From positions 1-64,000 of the forward strand of contig CAYOYK010000007.1 in NCBI GenBank assembly GCA_964408185.1: a stretch of 64,000 nucleotides of DNA. The letters are read 5' to 3'. This stretch comes from CAYOYK01 sp964408185. GTDB taxonomy: Bacteria > Bacillota > Clostridia > Christensenellales > Aristaeellaceae. Made by a program: the position numbers and the translations under genes. The notes beneath the pieces are model-generated. The model made no database searches. It was not told where the DNA came from and was given only the letters and a program-made list of their open reading frames with translations. Of this stretch, positions 1 to 8,093 are shown piece after piece. How positions within the stretch are numbered: the stretch's first letter is position 1; each line of letters begins with the position of its first letter.

Positions 1-1462
1 TCATGCGGCCCCAGGGCTGGGCGGGGGTGGCGGAATCGGTCCACATCATGAAGATGTCGTAATCGGTCTGGTTCGCGGCGGTGATAACCGTCTGCGCAAC
101 GGACCATTCGGGGAACTCGGTGGTGATCTCAATGCCGATTTCCTTACCAGCGGCGGCTACGATTTCCATAGCGGCCTGCCAGTCGGTCCAGCCATTGGGA
201 GCAACGCAGTTGTACTTCAGCTCTTCGCCGTTGTATTCGCGGTTGCCGTCGCCATTGGTATCAACGATGCCGGCTTCGTCCAGCATGGCCTTGGCGCCTT
301 CGATGTCGTTGCCGGCCCACTGGAGGTCCTTCACGGCTTCGTGATCAAAGGTGGCCTGCTCACCAGCGGTCGGGTTCATGCAGGAACGCGGCACAGCGGT
401 GAAGGTCGGGCTCTGACCGGTCATGGCGTTGGTGTTGATCGCGTCGTAGTCAACAGCCATAGCGATAGCCTTGCGGATGATGGGGTTGTCAAGGCCGTTC
501 ACAGCGGTGTTGAACCAAGCGGTCGGCATGTTGACGCAGATGCCCCAAGGAGCTTCGTCCAGATAGGTGGAGATGGGCAGGCCTTCGTCTTCCCACAGCA
601 GGTTGATGTTGGAGATGAACTGCTGGCAAACGTCTACTTCGCCGGCGGCGAAAGCCACCTGGCCAGCGGCGTTATCAGCGTAGATGGTGTGAGCGATGTA
701 CTTCGGAACAGGCAGCTTGCCCCACATGGAAGCATCCTGGCCCCAGTACGCGTCGTTGCGCACGAAGGTAACGATCTGGTCATTGGCGAAGTTGGGGCCG
801 TAGGGGCCGGAATACACAACATCCTCGCCCTTGTCAGCCTTGATGGCGGCGGGGTCGTTGTTGTTGCGGGCGAAAACGGTCTCAATCCAAGCCTTCTGCG
901 CGATGTAGGTCTGCTCGATGAAGCAGACGACCTGCAGGGGGTTGGTGGGCTGGCCAGCGTCGTTCAGCTTGGCCTTGATGAGAACGGTGTAATCGTCAAC
1001 CGCGGTGACGCTCTCAATGTAGGGAGAGAAACCGGTCGCGTTGGCGTTGGTCACGGCAACGTTGGCTTCCCAAGTGGCCTGCACGTCGTTCGCGGTCACG
1101 GGGGTGCCATCGCTCCACTTCGCAGCCTGGTTGATCTTAATGGTCATTTCGGTCTGCGCATCATTCCACACGTAGTCGCCATCGGCGAGCAACGGGGTCA
1201 TGCTGCCGTCGAGCATGTTGTACATATACAACGTCTCGAACATCACAACACGGGAGCCGCCGGCGCTAGCGGCCAGAGCCATAGCGTTGTTCATATCGTC
1301 AGACAGCACGTTGTATCCATTGATGGAACCCCACTGCTGGCCGGCGAAATACAGGGTCTCGTTACGGGGAAGCTCCGTAACGGTCTCGGCGCTAGCGGCC
1401 ACGGCGACGGTCATAACCATCGTCAGCGCGAGCACGAGAGCAAGGATTTTCCGAGTTTTCAT
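1..1462 (-). CDS. ABC transporter substrate-binding protein, family 5 (3' end outside window)
   Basis: Extracytoplasmic solute-binding protein of the SBP_bac_5 (oligopeptide/nickel/oligosaccharide) family; it would capture a ligand and deliver it to an ABC permease. The 487 complete codons visible start with a signal peptide (basic MKTRK, hydrophobic core, AxA-like site near residue 25) and lack a lipobox cysteine, which is uncommon for a Gram-positive binding protein. Family-like segments are visible: KWSDGTPVTANDV near residue 115, a Y-[SG]-GPY-type stretch, and an RKAIAMAVDY segment in the second lobe. The frame is still open at base 1, so the C-terminus is missing. Its GGAGGG ribosome site lies in the last codons of the LacI gene, only 4 bp away, so the two are co-transcribed. 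Family-5 binding proteins controlled by LacI regulators often bind oligosaccharides rather than peptides; that reading is inference. Permease and ATPase genes, if present, lie beyond the window. Confidence 0.88.
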   Translation of the reverse strand, partial: MKTRKILALVLALTMVMTVAVAASAETVTELPRNETLYFAGQQWGSINGYNVLSDDMNNAMALAASAGGSRVVMFETLYMYNMLDGSMTPLLADGDYVWNDAQTEMTIKINQAAKWSDGTPVTANDVQATWEANVAVTNANATGFSPYIESVTAVDDYTVLIKAKLNDAGQPTNPLQVVCFIEQTYIAQKAWIETVFARNNNDPAAIKADKGEDVVYSGPYGPNFANDQIVTFVRNDAYWGQDASMWGKLPVPKYIAHTIYADNAAGQVAFAAGEVDVCQQFISNINLLWEDEGLPISTYLDEAPWGICVNMPTAWFNTAVNGLDNPIIRKAIAMAVDYDAINTNAMTGQSPTFTAVPRSCMNPTAGEQATFDHEAVKDLQWAGNDIEGAKAMLDEAGIVDTNGDGNREYNGEELKYNCVAPNGWTDWQAAMEIVAAAGKEIGIEITTEFPEWSVAQTVITAANQTDYDIFMMWTDSATPAQPWGRM

Positions 1463-1466
1463 GATC

Positions 1467-2528
1467 CTATCCCTCCAGTTTTATTTTGTTATGGCCTGTC
1501 ACGGCCATAAACTCAGGGTCAATGCGGCCTACCGTACCGCCTGTCAGCAGCCTGCCGGGCAAAAGGAGCTGCTTGGGCACGTAGGTCTTGGGCGTTTCGA
1601 TGGCCTCCCGCAGCAGGCGGACGCTCTCTCTGGCAATCATGTCCGCGTCCTGAAAGAAAGTGGTCAAGCGGGGGCGCATCGTGTCCGCGAATACGGAGCC
1701 GTCAAAGCCGACCGCGCTGATGTCCTCGGGCACCCGCAGGCCGTGGGCTTCGATCTCATCCAGACCGCCGATGGCGGCAAAGTCGTCCGGGTAGAGAATG
1801 CAGGTGGGGGGGTTCGGCAGCGCCAGCAGACGGCGGGTCGCGTGACGGGCGGTCTCAAAGTCGTTGTAGACGGCGGATTGCACGTAGCTTTCCGGCACGT
1901 CCAGCCCCTTGGCGGCACAGGCCTTGCGGAAGCTGGCGACCCGTACCCGTGTGACGTAGGAGGTTCCTTCTCCGTGGACAAAGGCGATGCGACGGTGGCC
2001 CATCTCGGTTGCGTAGTCCACGATCTGCTGCATGGCCTGCTCGTTGTCGGTCAGCACCTCGCTGCGCTCGGTTCCAAGGCAGTCCACGCACACGCAGGGG
2101 ATATCGCTCTGCACCAGCTCGATCACCGGCAGGGACACATAGTCCGCGCAAAGGATGGCCACGCCGTCGATGTTGCGGTACCTGCAATGGTCTAGGTAAC
2201 TGTCCGCCATGCCGTTGATGCGGGAGCTAACCAGCGTCACGTCGTATCCGCCTTCCTCGGCGGCAACCTGTATCACGCTGAGGATCCTTGCGACAAAGTT
2301 GTGAGTGTGGCCTCTTCCGTCCTGCAAGGCGGTCACAACGCCCATGTTGTGGGTGTGCCGGGTCTTGAGGGAACGGGCGGCGGCGTTGGGCATGTACCCA
2401 AGCTCGCTGGCGGCCTTGCGAATGCGTTTTGCGGTGCCCTCGCCGATATCGTTTACGTGGTTGAGGGCCTTGCTCACCGTGGCGGTGGAAACGCCGCAGT
2501 AGTCGGCGATTTTCCGAATGGTTACCAT
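1467..2528 (-). CDS. LacI-family transcriptional regulator
   Basis: A 353-residue DNA-binding regulator. The N-terminal LacI helix-turn-helix is clear (VTIRKIADYCGVSTATVSKA, then the hinge-side VNDIGEGTAKRIRKAASELGY). It is followed by a periplasmic-binding-protein-like effector domain (segments such as NIDGVAILCADYVSLPVIE and CILYPDDFAAIGGLDEIEAHGLRVPEDISAVGFDG). The start at 2528 is chosen over an in-frame ATG 27 bases upstream because AGGAGAGG lies 6 bases before it and because it gives the normal family N-terminus. The gene is first in an operon with the substrate-binding protein. It sits behind a consensus promoter whose start region carries a LacI-type palindrome, so autoregulation and control of the binding protein are likely. 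The effector is unknown; LacI regulators mostly sense sugars or sugar phosphates. Confidence 0.93.
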   Translation of the reverse strand: MVTIRKIADYCGVSTATVSKALNHVNDIGEGTAKRIRKAASELGYMPNAAARSLKTRHTHNMGVVTALQDGRGHTHNFVARILSVIQVAAEEGGYDVTLVSSRINGMADSYLDHCRYRNIDGVAILCADYVSLPVIELVQSDIPCVCVDCLGTERSEVLTDNEQAMQQIVDYATEMGHRRIAFVHGEGTSYVTRVRVASFRKACAAKGLDVPESYVQSAVYNDFETARHATRRLLALPNPPTCILYPDDFAAIGGLDEIEAHGLRVPEDISAVGFDGSVFADTMRPRLTTFFQDADMIARESVRLLREAIETPKTYVPKQLLLPGRLLTGGTVGRIDPEFMAVTGHNKIKLEG

Positions 2529-2561
2529 CACGCACCTCTCCTGCCGCACTCGCACTCTTAC

Positions 2562-2573
2562 TTAATCGTTTAC
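2562..2573 (-). promoter_or_regulatory. Putative LacI-family operator
   Basis: On the plus strand AATCGTTT (2564-2571) matches the LacI-family core AAnCGnTT with a central CG; the flanks TT and AC extend the partial symmetry. It lies just downstream of the -10 box at 2577-2582, overlapping the expected transcription start, the classical repression position. Binding by the adjacent LacI protein is inferred from position and motif. Confidence 0.65.
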
Positions 2574-2576
2574 AGA

Positions 2577-2605
2577 ATTATAACCCGCCCCGGATACGAT
2601 GTCAA
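2577..2605 (-). promoter_or_regulatory. Consensus sigma-A promoter of the lacI-SBP operon
   Basis: Read on the minus strand: TTGACA (2605-2600), 17-bp spacer, TATAAT (2582-2577), both hexamers perfect. It points into the LacI gene. The remaining upstream region to 2896 holds no convincing gene; only a possible weak ugd promoter was noted. Confidence 0.85.
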
Positions 2606-2763
2606 TACTTTTCATAATTTTTGTGAGGTTTCTTGTTCAAAAGTGATAACTGGGGACGGTATTCGACAGACGAAATGTTTCGCTCCGAAAACGTGTAAGC
2701 TAATATGGCATAACAAAAACTAGACCGAAACACGAAAACATGAGGAAACACCCACAAACTGTA

Positions 2764-2769
2764 TATAAT
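2764..2769 (+). promoter_or_regulatory. Possible -10 box upstream of ugd
   Basis: A perfect TATAAT lies 128 bp before the ugd start in an AT-richer stretch. The hexamer 17 bp upstream (TGAGGA) is a poor -35 match, so the assignment is weak. Confidence 0.3.
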
Positions 2770-2896
2770 CCAAAGGGTGAGCGTTCAACCTTACGAAACT
2801 GGCAGGAAACCCAAGCTGCGCCGCTGAATATACAAACAGATCGTCCGCGGCAGGGCCGCACGGCCAGTAGCTGTATTGCGGACAGAGGAGGAAGCC

Positions 2897-4096
2897 ATGC
2901 AAAAGCCGTTTGTACGCATTGCCGTCGCGGGCACAGGGTACGTGGGGCTGGCCAACGCCGTGCTGCTGGCCCAGCACAACCAAGTCACCGCCGTGGACAT
3001 CCTGCCGGACAAGGTTGCCAGCATCAACGCGAAAAAAAGCCCCATCGCGGACAAGGAGATACAGGAGTACCTTTCCGAAAAACCGCTAAACCTAACCGCC
3101 ACAACGGATGGAGCCTCCGCCTACCGGGACGCGGAGTGGGTCGTCATCTCCACGCCCACCAATTACAACCCGGTAAAGAATTATTTCGATACTTCCTCGG
3201 TGGAGGCCGTCGTAGAGCAGGTGCTGGCTGTCAACCGAGGCGCTACGTTGATTGTCAAGTCCACCGTGCCCGTCGGCTATACCGAGTCGCTGCAAAAACG
3301 CTACCAATATAATCGCATCCTTTTCAGCCCGGAGTTCCTGCGCGAGGGCCGCGCGCTGTACGATTGCCTGTACCCAAGCCGCATCATCGTCGGCGCGCCG
3401 GAGCAGCCCGATATGCGTCAGGCCGCCGAGGCCTTTGCGGACCTGCTGCAAGAGGGCGCGCTCAAGCAGGGCATTGCCAAGCTCATCATGCACACCACCG
3501 AGGCCGAGGCCGTCAAGCTCTTTGCCAACACCTATCTGGCGCTGCGCGTGTCCTACTTTAACGAGCTGGATACCTACGCCGAGGTGCGCAATCTCGACAC
3601 CAAGGCCATCATCGACGGCGTGTGCTTGGACCCGCGCATCGGCACGCATTACAACAATCCCTCCTTCGGCTACGGCGGATATTGCCTGCCCAAGGATACC
3701 AAGCAGCTGCTCGCAAATTACGACAACGTGCCCAACAACATCATCGGCGCGATCGTGGACGCCAACCGCACCCGCAAGGATTTTATCGCGGAGCGGATTC
3801 TCGCCCGAAAGCCGCGCGTCGTCGGCGTTTACCGCCTGACCATGAAGAGCGACAGCGACAACTTCCGCCAATCCTCGATACAGGGCGTGATGAAGCGCAT
3901 CAAGGGCAAGGGCGTGGAGGTTGTGGTGTACGAACCTGCGCTTCGGGAGGAGCAGTTTTTCGGCAGCCGCGTCATCCGCGATTTGGACGAGTTTAAGCGC
4001 GTGTCCGATGTGATTGTCGCCAATCGCTTTGACAGCGCCGTTTTGTCCGACGTGGAGGACAAGGTTTACACCCGCGATCTTTTTCGTCGGGATTAA
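2897..4096 (+). CDS. ugd: UDP-glucose 6-dehydrogenase family protein
   Basis: NAD-dependent nucleotide-sugar dehydrogenase (399 aa) that oxidises the C6 alcohol of a UDP-hexose to the carboxylate, most likely UDP-glucose to UDP-glucuronate, for envelope polysaccharide. Visible signatures: N-terminal Rossmann motif GTGYVGLANA (residues 12-21), SPEFLREGRALYD, the central helix EAVKLFANTYLALRVSYFNE, and the catalytic cysteine (about Cys263) in GGYCLPKD. The C-terminal UDP-binding domain follows (LTMKSDSDNFRQSS; GKGVEVVVYEP). The length matches short enterobacterial-type Ugd proteins of about 390 aa. The start at 2897 has GAGGAGGAA 5-10 bases upstream; an in-frame ATG at 2876 lacks this. It is a single gene with no sugar operon next to it, although glycopolymer genes lie at 19 kb and 54-59 kb. 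A UDP-N-acetylmannosamine dehydrogenase specificity is less likely but not excluded. Confidence 0.93.
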   Translation: MQKPFVRIAVAGTGYVGLANAVLLAQHNQVTAVDILPDKVASINAKKSPIADKEIQEYLSEKPLNLTATTDGASAYRDAEWVVISTPTNYNPVKNYFDTSSVEAVVEQVLAVNRGATLIVKSTVPVGYTESLQKRYQYNRILFSPEFLREGRALYDCLYPSRIIVGAPEQPDMRQAAEAFADLLQEGALKQGIAKLIMHTTEAEAVKLFANTYLALRVSYFNELDTYAEVRNLDTKAIIDGVCLDPRIGTHYNNPSFGYGGYCLPKDTKQLLANYDNVPNNIIGAIVDANRTRKDFIAERILARKPRVVGVYRLTMKSDSDNFRQSSIQGVMKRIKGKGVEVVVYEPALREEQFFGSRVIRDLDEFKRVSDVIVANRFDSAVLSDVEDKVYTRDLFRRD

Positions 4097-4127
4097 GGCA
4101 TTATATAAGTAGAAATTCCCCGCCTGT

Positions 4128-4156
4128 TTGACAGCCTTTCGCGTCAAGCGTATACT
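4128..4156 (+). promoter_or_regulatory. Consensus promoter of the hydrogenase operon
   Basis: TTGACA (4128-4133), 17-bp spacer, TATACT (4151-4156), 51 bp before hypA. The -35 end and spacer form an inverted repeat TTGAC-N10-GTCAA (4128-4132 and 4143-4147) that could be a regulator site. All 16 genes to 18970 are overlapping or separated by less than 30 bp, so this is likely the main promoter for the whole block. Confidence 0.83.
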
Positions 4157-4207
4157 GAGCGCGCCTCCAAACGAGCCAAAGGCTTGCTTGGGGCGAAGGA
4201 GGGCGCT

Positions 4208-4567
4208 ATGCACGAGGCTTCTCTGGCTGCCCGGCTGCTGGACGTCGCCTCCGATGCGGCGGCGGGGCAGCGGGGCGTGGTGACAAGCGTAACCGTGATC
4301 GTTGGGGAGCTGTCCGGCGTGCTGCCGGGCATGCTGGCCAGCGCGTTTGATATACTCAAGCAGGGCACGCTTTTGGAGCGGGCCGAGCTTCGCGTGCAGA
4401 CGCAGCGGGCGGTTGCCCGCTGTCAGGACTGCGGCGAGGCCTACCGCGCCGAGGGCTTTCCGTGCGCGTGCCCGGCCTGCGGCAGCTATGCCTTCCGGCT
4501 GGAGCAGGGCGAGGAGCTGTTTGTCAAGGAGCTGGAGCTTCGAGCCGAGCGAGGAGAGCAAGCATGA
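4208..4567 (+). CDS. hypA: Hydrogenase nickel insertion protein HypA
   Basis: A 119-aa nickel metallochaperone that delivers Ni to the [NiFe]-hydrogenase large-subunit precursor. It shows the invariant N-terminus MHEASLA (His2 and Glu3 belong to the nickel site) and a structural zinc site made of two CxxC pairs (CQDC and CPAC, about residues 75-98). The MHE start fixes the initiation codon at 4208, with AAGGAGGG 6 bases upstream; an in-frame ATG at 4184 is rejected. It is the first gene of the operon and overlaps hypF by 4 bp (ATGA). HypA normally works with the GTPase HypB, which is not encoded in this operon. Confidence 0.96.
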   Translation: MHEASLAARLLDVASDAAAGQRGVVTSVTVIVGELSGVLPGMLASAFDILKQGTLLERAELRVQTQRAVARCQDCGEAYRAEGFPCACPACGSYAFRLEQGEELFVKELELRAERGEQA

Positions 4568-6849
4568 GAACCAGATGGACGATGGAGGTGCGCGGCATTG
4601 TGCAGGGGGTGGGCTTTCGCCCCTTTGTGCTGCGAGAGGCGAACGCGCTGGGCCTGAGCGGCTCTGTGGCGAACACCGCCTACGGCGTGCGCGCTGTCTG
4701 CGAGGGTGAGGCGGCCGACTGTCGGCGGCTCCGCGAGCGCATATTGCATGCCGCGCCGCCCGGCAGCGTGATCTTCTCGCTGGATACGGCCGAGGAGCCG
4801 CCGCGGGGCGAGCGCGGCTTTGCCATCCTTTCGTCCTGCGCGGGCGCGCCGCAGGCCGCGATCTCTCCCGATTTGGGCGTCTGCGACGAGTGCGCGCGCG
4901 AGCTGCTCGATCCGTCCGACCGACGCTACCGCTATCCGTTCCTCAATTGCACGGCTTGCGGGCCGCGCTTTACCATTGTGCGCCGCGTGCCCTACGACCG
5001 CGCCAACACAAGCATGGACGCGTTTACGATGTGCGACCGCTGCGCCGCCGAGTACGCCGATCCCGCCAACCGACGCTTCCACGCCCAGCCGAACGCCTGC
5101 GCCGCCTGCGGCCCGCGCTTGACGTGGCTGGAGAACGGTCGGGCGCTGGAGGGCGATCCGCTCGCGCGCTTCGCCGAGGCCATCCGCGCGGGCAAGCTGG
5201 TGGGGGTGCGCGGGCTGGGCGGCTATCACCTAGCCTGCGACGCGACCAACGAAGCCGCCGTGGCTCGCCTGCGCGAGCGCAAGCGCCGCTATGCCAAGCC
5301 GCTGGCCGTGATGGTTGCCGATATCGCGGCCGCGGAGACGCTGTGCCGGCTTGACGAGCGGGAGCGCGCCGCGCTGCTCTCGCCGCGCAAGCCGATCATG
5401 CTTCTTCGCCGCAGGCCGGGCGATTCCCTTGCACCCAGCGTCGCGCCGGGTCAGCGCCACCTTGGGCTGATGCTGCCCTACACGCCGCTCCATCTGCTGC
5501 TGATGCAGGGCTCGCCGCCGCTGGTGCTCACCAGCGCCAATGTGAGCGACGCGCCCATGCCCTTCCGCGCGGAGGACGCGGCGCGCGTCGCAGCGCTGTG
5601 CGACGCGGTGCTCACGCATGACCGCCCCATCCTGCGCCGCATGGACGATTCCGTCTGCCAGCTTGCGGGCGGCGCGGTGCGGCCCATCCGCCGAGCGCGC
5701 GGCTATGCGCCCGAACCGATCCCGCTGCCCGGCGACGCGCAGACGCTGGCCCTCGGCGCGCAGCAGAAGAATACGTTCTGCCTTACCAAGGAGGGCCGAG
5801 CGTACCTGAGCGGCCACATCGGCGATTTGGATAACGCGGAGACCCTCGACTTCGCGCGGAACGAGATGGAGGAATACCTGAGCCTGTTTGACGGACATCC
5901 GCAGGCAATCGCCTGCGATATGCACCCGGACTATGCCTCCACCCGCTTGGCGGATGAGCTCGCGGAACGCTTTCCGCAGGCGCGGCGCGTTGCGGTGCAG
6001 CATCACCGCGCGCATTTTGCCTCCGTGCTGGCCGAGCATCGCCTGCCCGCCGCGCTGGGCTTCATTTGGGACGGCACGGGCTACGGCGACGACGGCACGA
6101 TTTGGGGCGGCGAGCTGCTGCTGGGAGGGATTGCGCAAAGCGAGCGCGTCGGTCGGCTTCGTCCGCTGGTTTTGCCCGGCGGCGAGGCCGCGGTGCGCGA
6201 GCCGTGGCGCGTGGCTCTGGCGGCCGTGACCGAGGCCTGCGACGCGGAGACCGCCGCGCGGCTGTTTGCCGACATGCCCGATCTTGCGATGGTTCGGGAG
6301 ATTGCGGCTCGCCCGTCGCTCTCGCCGCAAGCGTCCAGCATGGGGCGGCTGTTTGACGCGGTGGCGGCGGTTGCCGGGCTGGAGACGCACGCGCGGTACG
6401 AGGGGCAGGCGGCGGCCTCGCTGGAGCAGCGCTTGGACGAGGACGCCGTCGGCGCATATACATTTACCATTGATATTGCCTCATCAAAAATGGTAGAATG
6501 GGACTGGCGCGCGGTGCTGCGCGCCGCCGTGCGGGATCGGCTGGCCGGCGAAAGCGCGGGGGCGATCAGCGCGCGGTTCCATCGGGCGCTGGTACGGCTG
6601 GCGCTGCAAACCGTCAAGCGCTACCCGGACGTTCCCGTGGCGCTGTCCGGCGGCGTGTTCCAAAACGCTTGGCTGCTCGGCCATATGATAGACGGGCTTG
6701 CGGCGGCGGGCCGACAGGTCTGCGCCAACGAACGCGTGCCCGCCAACGACGGCGGCATCTGCTATGGGCAGGCGGCGGTGGCGGCGGCCCTTCTGGAAGG
6801 AGACGAGCGGCATGTGTCTGGCGACGCCGGGGATTGTTCGGCGGATTGA
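4564..6849 (+). CDS. hypF: Carbamoyltransferase HypF
   Basis: A 761-aa enzyme that converts carbamoyl phosphate and ATP to carbamoyl-adenylate and transfers the carbamoyl group to the HypE C-terminal cysteine, the source of the hydrogenase CN ligands. Domains in order: N-terminal acylphosphatase domain (RGIVQGVGFRPFV, residues 9-21); two zinc-finger-like repeats (CDEC...CTAC and CDRC...CAAC, about 110-190); a YrdC-like domain (200-380); a Kae1/TobZ-like domain with the metal-binding VQHHRAHFASVLAEH, WDGTGYGDDGTIWGGE and LSGGVFQN, ending in ERVPANDGGICYGQA. Length is normal for HypF. The start overlaps the hypA stop (ATGA); the frame extends further upstream but the acylphosphatase domain begins here. 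hypC starts inside its last 38 bases. Confidence 0.97.
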   Translation: MRTRWTMEVRGIVQGVGFRPFVLREANALGLSGSVANTAYGVRAVCEGEAADCRRLRERILHAAPPGSVIFSLDTAEEPPRGERGFAILSSCAGAPQAAISPDLGVCDECARELLDPSDRRYRYPFLNCTACGPRFTIVRRVPYDRANTSMDAFTMCDRCAAEYADPANRRFHAQPNACAACGPRLTWLENGRALEGDPLARFAEAIRAGKLVGVRGLGGYHLACDATNEAAVARLRERKRRYAKPLAVMVADIAAAETLCRLDERERAALLSPRKPIMLLRRRPGDSLAPSVAPGQRHLGLMLPYTPLHLLLMQGSPPLVLTSANVSDAPMPFRAEDAARVAALCDAVLTHDRPILRRMDDSVCQLAGGAVRPIRRARGYAPEPIPLPGDAQTLALGAQQKNTFCLTKEGRAYLSGHIGDLDNAETLDFARNEMEEYLSLFDGHPQAIACDMHPDYASTRLADELAERFPQARRVAVQHHRAHFASVLAEHRLPAALGFIWDGTGYGDDGTIWGGELLLGGIAQSERVGRLRPLVLPGGEAAVREPWRVALAAVTEACDAETAARLFADMPDLAMVREIAARPSLSPQASSMGRLFDAVAAVAGLETHARYEGQAAASLEQRLDEDAVGAYTFTIDIASSKMVEWDWRAVLRAAVRDRLAGESAGAISARFHRALVRLALQTVKRYPDVPVALSGGVFQNAWLLGHMIDGLAAAGRQVCANERVPANDGGICYGQAAVAAALLEGDERHVSGDAGDCSAD

Positions 6850-7030
6850 GAACGGTGAGGCCGTGGTGGATTACGACGGCGTATCGCGCCGCGCCGAGCT
6901 GACGCTGCTTCCCGACGCGAAGGTCGGCGACCGGGTGCTGGTGCACGCGGGTTTTGCCATTGCGGTCATGAGCGAGCGCGAGGGCGACGAGCTCATCCGC
7001 CTCAACCGGGAGGTCACCTTTCATGGCTGA
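6812..7030 (+). CDS. hypC: Hydrogenase assembly chaperone HypC
   Basis: A 72-aa OB-fold chaperone. It begins MCLATPGIVRRIE, the hallmark N-terminus in which Cys2 carries the Fe(CN)2CO unit between HypD and the hydrogenase large subunit. GGAAGGAG lies 9 bases before the ATG. The gene overlaps the hypF 3' end by 38 bp in another frame and overlaps the hypD start by 8 bp, tight coupling typical of hyp operons. Only one HypC/HybG copy is present here, so it presumably serves the single adjacent large subunit. Confidence 0.96.
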   Translation: MCLATPGIVRRIENGEAVVDYDGVSRRAELTLLPDAKVGDRVLVHAGFAIAVMSEREGDELIRLNREVTFHG

Positions 7031-8093
7031 CGCGAGGGCGCTGGCGGAGGCGCTGTGCCGCGTGGAAACGCCGCCCACCACCGTCATGGAGGTCTGCGGC
7101 ACGCACACGCAAAGCGTGGCGCGGTATGCGCTGCGGCAGCTCCTGCCGGAACGGATGACGCTGGTGTCTGGCCCCGGCTGCCCCGTCTGCGTGACGGACG
7201 ACGCGGAAATTGAGCGCGCGCTGCATCTGGCGCGGCAGCCCGGCGTAACGCTGTTCAGCTTTGGCGATATGCTCCGCGTGCCGCTCTCTGGCGGGCGGGA
7301 CAGCCTGCTCCGCGCCCGCGAGCAGGGCGCGGACGTGCGGCTAGCCACCTCGCCGATGGACGCGTTGCGGGCGGCGCTGGTGGAGCCGAACCGACAGATC
7401 GTCTGGTTCGCCGTCGGCTTTGAGACCACCGCGCCGCTTACCGCCGCGCTTGTGCGCCGCGCGCGGGAGCTGGACGCGCCCAACCTGACCGTCCTTTGCG
7501 CGCACAAGACCATGCCGTCGGCACTCCGCGCGCTGCTGGGCGACACCAACCGCGTGCAGGCGCTCCTTTGCCCCGGCCATGTGGCGGTTGTTACCGGCGC
7601 GGAGGCGTTCCGCTTCGTCCCGGACGAGTTGGGCCTCCCGGCGGCGGTATCTGGCTTTGCTCCCGCCGAGATCCTCACGGCGCTGTTGGACATCGCGCGC
7701 ATGCGTGCCGATGGCAAAGCGGCGCTGCACAACGATTATCCGTCGGCGGTTTCGGCGCGGGGCAACCGGACGGCGCTCGCGCTGATGGACGAGGTGCTCG
7801 CGCCGTGCGACGCGCGCTGGCGCGGGCTGGGGCGCATCCCCGGCAGCGGGCTGGCGCTTCGGCCGGAGTACGCGGCGTTTGACGCGCTGGCGCGCTTTGA
7901 CCTGCCCGATCAGGCGGAGCAGACCGCCGATTCGGCTCGCGGCTGCCGCTGCGCGGAGATCCTGCGCGGCGAGTGCCGCCCGACCGATTGCCCGCTGTTT
8001 GGCAAGGCCTGCACGCCGGATTGTCCCTCCGGGCCGTGCATGGTATCGTCCGAGGGCGCGTGCGCGGCGGCGTATCAGTATGGAGGCGTGTAA
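7023..8093 (+). CDS. hypD: Hydrogenase formation protein HypD
   Basis: A 356-aa [4Fe-4S] scaffold protein on which, with HypC, the Fe(CN)2CO moiety is built. Signatures: MEVCGTHTQS near the N-terminus, SGPGCPVCVT (about residues 58-67), FSFGDMLRVP, VGFETTAPLTA, CAHKTMPSA, LCPGHVAVVTG and IPGSGLALRPEY. It ends in a cysteine-rich segment (C-RC-...-C...DCPLFGKACTPDCPSGPCMVSSEGACAAAY), which holds the cluster ligands. The start overlaps hypC and its TAA shares one base with the hypE ATG (TAATG). Confidence 0.97.
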   Translation: MADARALAEALCRVETPPTTVMEVCGTHTQSVARYALRQLLPERMTLVSGPGCPVCVTDDAEIERALHLARQPGVTLFSFGDMLRVPLSGGRDSLLRAREQGADVRLATSPMDALRAALVEPNRQIVWFAVGFETTAPLTAALVRRARELDAPNLTVLCAHKTMPSALRALLGDTNRVQALLCPGHVAVVTGAEAFRFVPDELGLPAAVSGFAPAEILTALLDIARMRADGKAALHNDYPSAVSARGNRTALALMDEVLAPCDARWRGLGRIPGSGLALRPEYAAFDALARFDLPDQAEQTADSARGCRCAEILRGECRPTDCPLFGKACTPDCPSGPCMVSSEGACAAAYQYGGV

